Below are positions 6,097 to 7,388 of a stretch of DNA of 7,388 bases, piece by piece. Made by a program: the position numbers and the translations under genes. Under the pieces are notes generated by a model. It ran no database searches, was not told the origin of the DNA, and saw nothing but the letters and a program-made list of their open reading frames with translations. Positions within the stretch are counted from its first letter, which is position 1. Each line of letters starts with the position of its first letter. This stretch comes from Candidatus Falkowiibacteriota bacterium. GTDB taxonomy: Bacteria > Patescibacteriota > Patescibacteriia > UBA11705 > JACRDX01. The stretch lies in NCBI GenBank assembly GCA_016212745.1, contig JACRDX010000021.1:1-7388 (forward strand), given 5' to 3'.

Positions 6097-6129
6097 GGCG
6101 GAAAGCAAAACTTTCCGCCAGTTTTTATT
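6097..6129 (+). terminator. Rho-independent terminator after the HD-domain gene
   Basis: GGCGGAAAG (6097-6105) pairs perfectly with CTTTCCGCC (6111-6119) around a CAAAA loop, followed after AG by TTTTTATT. A 9-bp GC-rich stem with a T-tract is a standard intrinsic terminator. It ends the HD-gene transcript and separates it from rmlD. Confidence 0.9.
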
Positions 6130-6140
6130 CACAAAAGAGA

Positions 6141-6168
6141 TTGACTTTTTTGGGGCAATTGTTAAGCT
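6141..6168 (+). promoter_or_regulatory. Possible promoter for rmlD-rmlA
   Basis: TTGACT (6141-6146) is a 5/6 match to the -35 consensus. TAAGCT (6163-6168), 16 bases later, is a weak -10 that keeps TA and the final T. A promoter is expected here because a strong terminator lies just upstream. If real, transcription would begin within a few bases of the rmlD ATG (6177), giving a nearly leaderless mRNA, in line with the absence of an SD. Confidence 0.35.
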
Positions 6169-6176
6169 GAAATAAT

Positions 6177-7010
6177 ATGAAGGTTTTAATAATTGGAGCA
6201 AAGGGAATGCTTGGGCAAGAGTTGGCAAAGGTATTTACCGATGCCGAATTATTGTTGTGGGATAAAAATGAAATAGACATTGTTGATGCGCAAGCCGTTG
6301 AACAAAAGATTTGTTCAACCAAGCCAGATTTGATTATTAATGCGGCTGCGTATAATGCGGTTGATGACTGCGAAACGAATTTTGAAATTGCGAAAAAGAT
6401 AAATGCTGATGGGCCAATTAATTTGGCAAAGACGGCAAATAAAATCGGTGCAATGCTTGTTCATTACAGCACTGACTATGTTTTTGATGGACAAAAAATT
6501 GATGGCTATTCGGAAAACGATATTCCTGCGCCGATTTCAAAATATGGCGAGTCCAAATTATTAGGCGAAGCAGTTTTAAATTTTAGCGATAAGGTTTATT
6601 TGATAAGAACTTCGCGATTATTTGGCAAACCGGCAACATCTGATGGCGCGAAAAAAAGTTTTGTTGACGTAATGTTAAACTTGGCGCAGACAAAAAAAGA
6701 ATTGGCCGTTGTTAACGAAGAATTGAGTTGTCCGACATATGTTGTTGATTTAGCGCAAGCCACAAAAGCGTTGGTTGATTCAAAAAAGGATTTTGGAATT
6801 TACCATTTAATAAACGATGGCGCTTGTTCGTGGCTGGATTTTGCAAAAGAGATTTTTAAAATTGCGAAAAAAGATGTTATACTAATACCAGTAGGGTCTG
6901 AACATTTTTCGCGGCCGGCAAAACGGCCAAAGTTTTCGCGTTTGTTAAATACCAAATTTAACAAAGTGCGGCCATGGCAAGAAGCATTGAAAAATTATTT
7001 GGAGGGCTGA
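6177..7010 (+). CDS. rmlD: dTDP-4-dehydrorhamnose reductase
   Basis: RmlD performs the last step to dTDP-L-rhamnose, reducing the 4-keto group with NAD(P)H. The 277-residue product shows the family motifs in order. These are GAKGMLG (7-13, cofactor binding), NAAAYNAVDDCE (55-66), STDYVFDG (98-105), YGESKLLGE with Y123 and K127 of the SDR catalytic pair, RTSRLFG (144-150), and the C-terminal FSRPAKRPKFSRLLNTKF (244-261). Length is normal. The ATG at 6177 begins directly with the Rossmann strand and no SD is nearby, so a leaderless or near-leaderless message is plausible. The gene ends in tandem in-frame stops (TGATAA). Its last codons contain the SD for rmlA, which starts 6 bases after the TGA, implying coupled translation. 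Confidence 0.96.
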   Translation: MKVLIIGAKGMLGQELAKVFTDAELLLWDKNEIDIVDAQAVEQKICSTKPDLIINAAAYNAVDDCETNFEIAKKINADGPINLAKTANKIGAMLVHYSTDYVFDGQKIDGYSENDIPAPISKYGESKLLGEAVLNFSDKVYLIRTSRLFGKPATSDGAKKSFVDVMLNLAQTKKELAVVNEELSCPTYVVDLAQATKALVDSKKDFGIYHLINDGACSWLDFAKEIFKIAKKDVILIPVGSEHFSRPAKRPKFSRLLNTKFNKVRPWQEALKNYLEG

Positions 7011-7016
7011 TAAAAT

Positions 7017-7388
7017 ATGAAAGGCATTATTCTCGCAGGCGGAAAGGGAACGCGTTTGCATCCTTTGACAAAAATAACAAGCAAACAGCTTTTGCCGGTT
7101 TATAACAAGGCAATGGTAATGTATCCCTTGGAAACGTTATTAAAAGCTGGCATAAAGGAAATTCTGATAATTGTTGCGCCTGAATATGCCGGAGATTATT
7201 TAAGACTGCTCGGTTCAGGAAAGGAGTTTGACGCGAAATTTACTTATGAAATTCAGGACGCGCCAAAAGGATTGCCAGAAGCGTTTATTATCGGTGAAAA
7301 TTTTATCGGACAAGACAATGTGACCATGATTTTGGGCGATAATTTATTTTTTGACCATGATTTTACTGATGATATAAATAGTTTTCAA
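7017..7388 (+). CDS. rmlA: Glucose-1-phosphate thymidylyltransferase (3' end outside window)
   Basis: The first 124 codons are present and open to the window edge. RmlA condenses glucose-1-phosphate and dTTP into dTDP-glucose, the entry step of the pathway. Visible motifs are MKGIILAGGKGTRLHPLT (nucleotide-binding loop, with R13), SKQLLPVYNKAMVMYPL with K23, IQDAPKGLPEAFIIGE (79-94), and LGDNLFF with the metal-binding D108. Most RmlA proteins have DKPM where this one has NKAM (30-33), a mild departure. GGAGGG (7001-7006), inside the end of rmlD, lies 10 bases before the ATG. The long form (RmlA proper) rather than a UDP-glucose or other nucleotidyltransferase is favoured by LLPVY and the adjacent rmlD. 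Confidence 0.93.
   Translation, partial: MKGIILAGGKGTRLHPLTKITSKQLLPVYNKAMVMYPLETLLKAGIKEILIIVAPEYAGDYLRLLGSGKEFDAKFTYEIQDAPKGLPEAFIIGENFIGQDNVTMILGDNLFFDHDFTDDINSFQ

Overview
The window reads as a piece of a compact, AT-rich bacterial chromosome. All eight complete or partial genes lie on the + strand and are tightly packed. TGA is used as a stop (ends of the Nudix, rmlB and rmlD genes), so the ordinary bacterial code applies. Most starts lack a strong Shine-Dalgarno (SD) sequence. A subtilase carrying propeller-type repeats, minimal-length sugar enzymes and short tandem heptamers between genes together suggest a Patescibacteria/CPR-like genome. That placement is inference from style, not from a marker gene.

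Layout. Bases 2-1627 are the 3' part of a subtilisin-like (S8) serine protease whose C-terminal half is five Ca-binding-loop repeats of the FG-GAP/VCBS type. Bases 1657-2694 hold an RmlC-family cupin epimerase and a CDP-alcohol phosphatidyltransferase, 6 bases apart. Bases 2740-3725 hold two small nucleotide hydrolases, a HIT protein and an ADP-ribose-type Nudix enzyme. The HIT gene is bracketed by two heptanucleotide repeat arrays. Bases 3766-4776 are rmlB (dTDP-glucose 4,6-dehydratase). Bases 4773-6129 form an apparently self-contained unit of promoter, strong SD, HD-domain phosphohydrolase-like gene and rho-independent terminator. Its base composition is clearly more GC-rich than its neighbours. 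Bases 6177-7010 are rmlD, and 7017 to the window end is the 5' part of rmlA.

Together rmlA, rmlB, rmlC and rmlD make up the whole glucose-1-phosphate to dTDP-L-rhamnose pathway, in the order C-B-D-A and interleaved with other genes. The neighbours fit a cell-envelope theme: a phospholipid head-group enzyme and a probably exported protease. Three putative nucleotide/phosphoester hydrolases (HIT, Nudix, HD) sit among them.

The most unusual items are the HD-domain unit inserted between rmlB and rmlD, the heptamer arrays around the HIT gene, and two perfect hairpins whose loop or stem contains a stop codon. No RNA genes, CRISPR arrays, insertion sequences or origins were recognised. No gene-free stretch exceeds about 100 bases.
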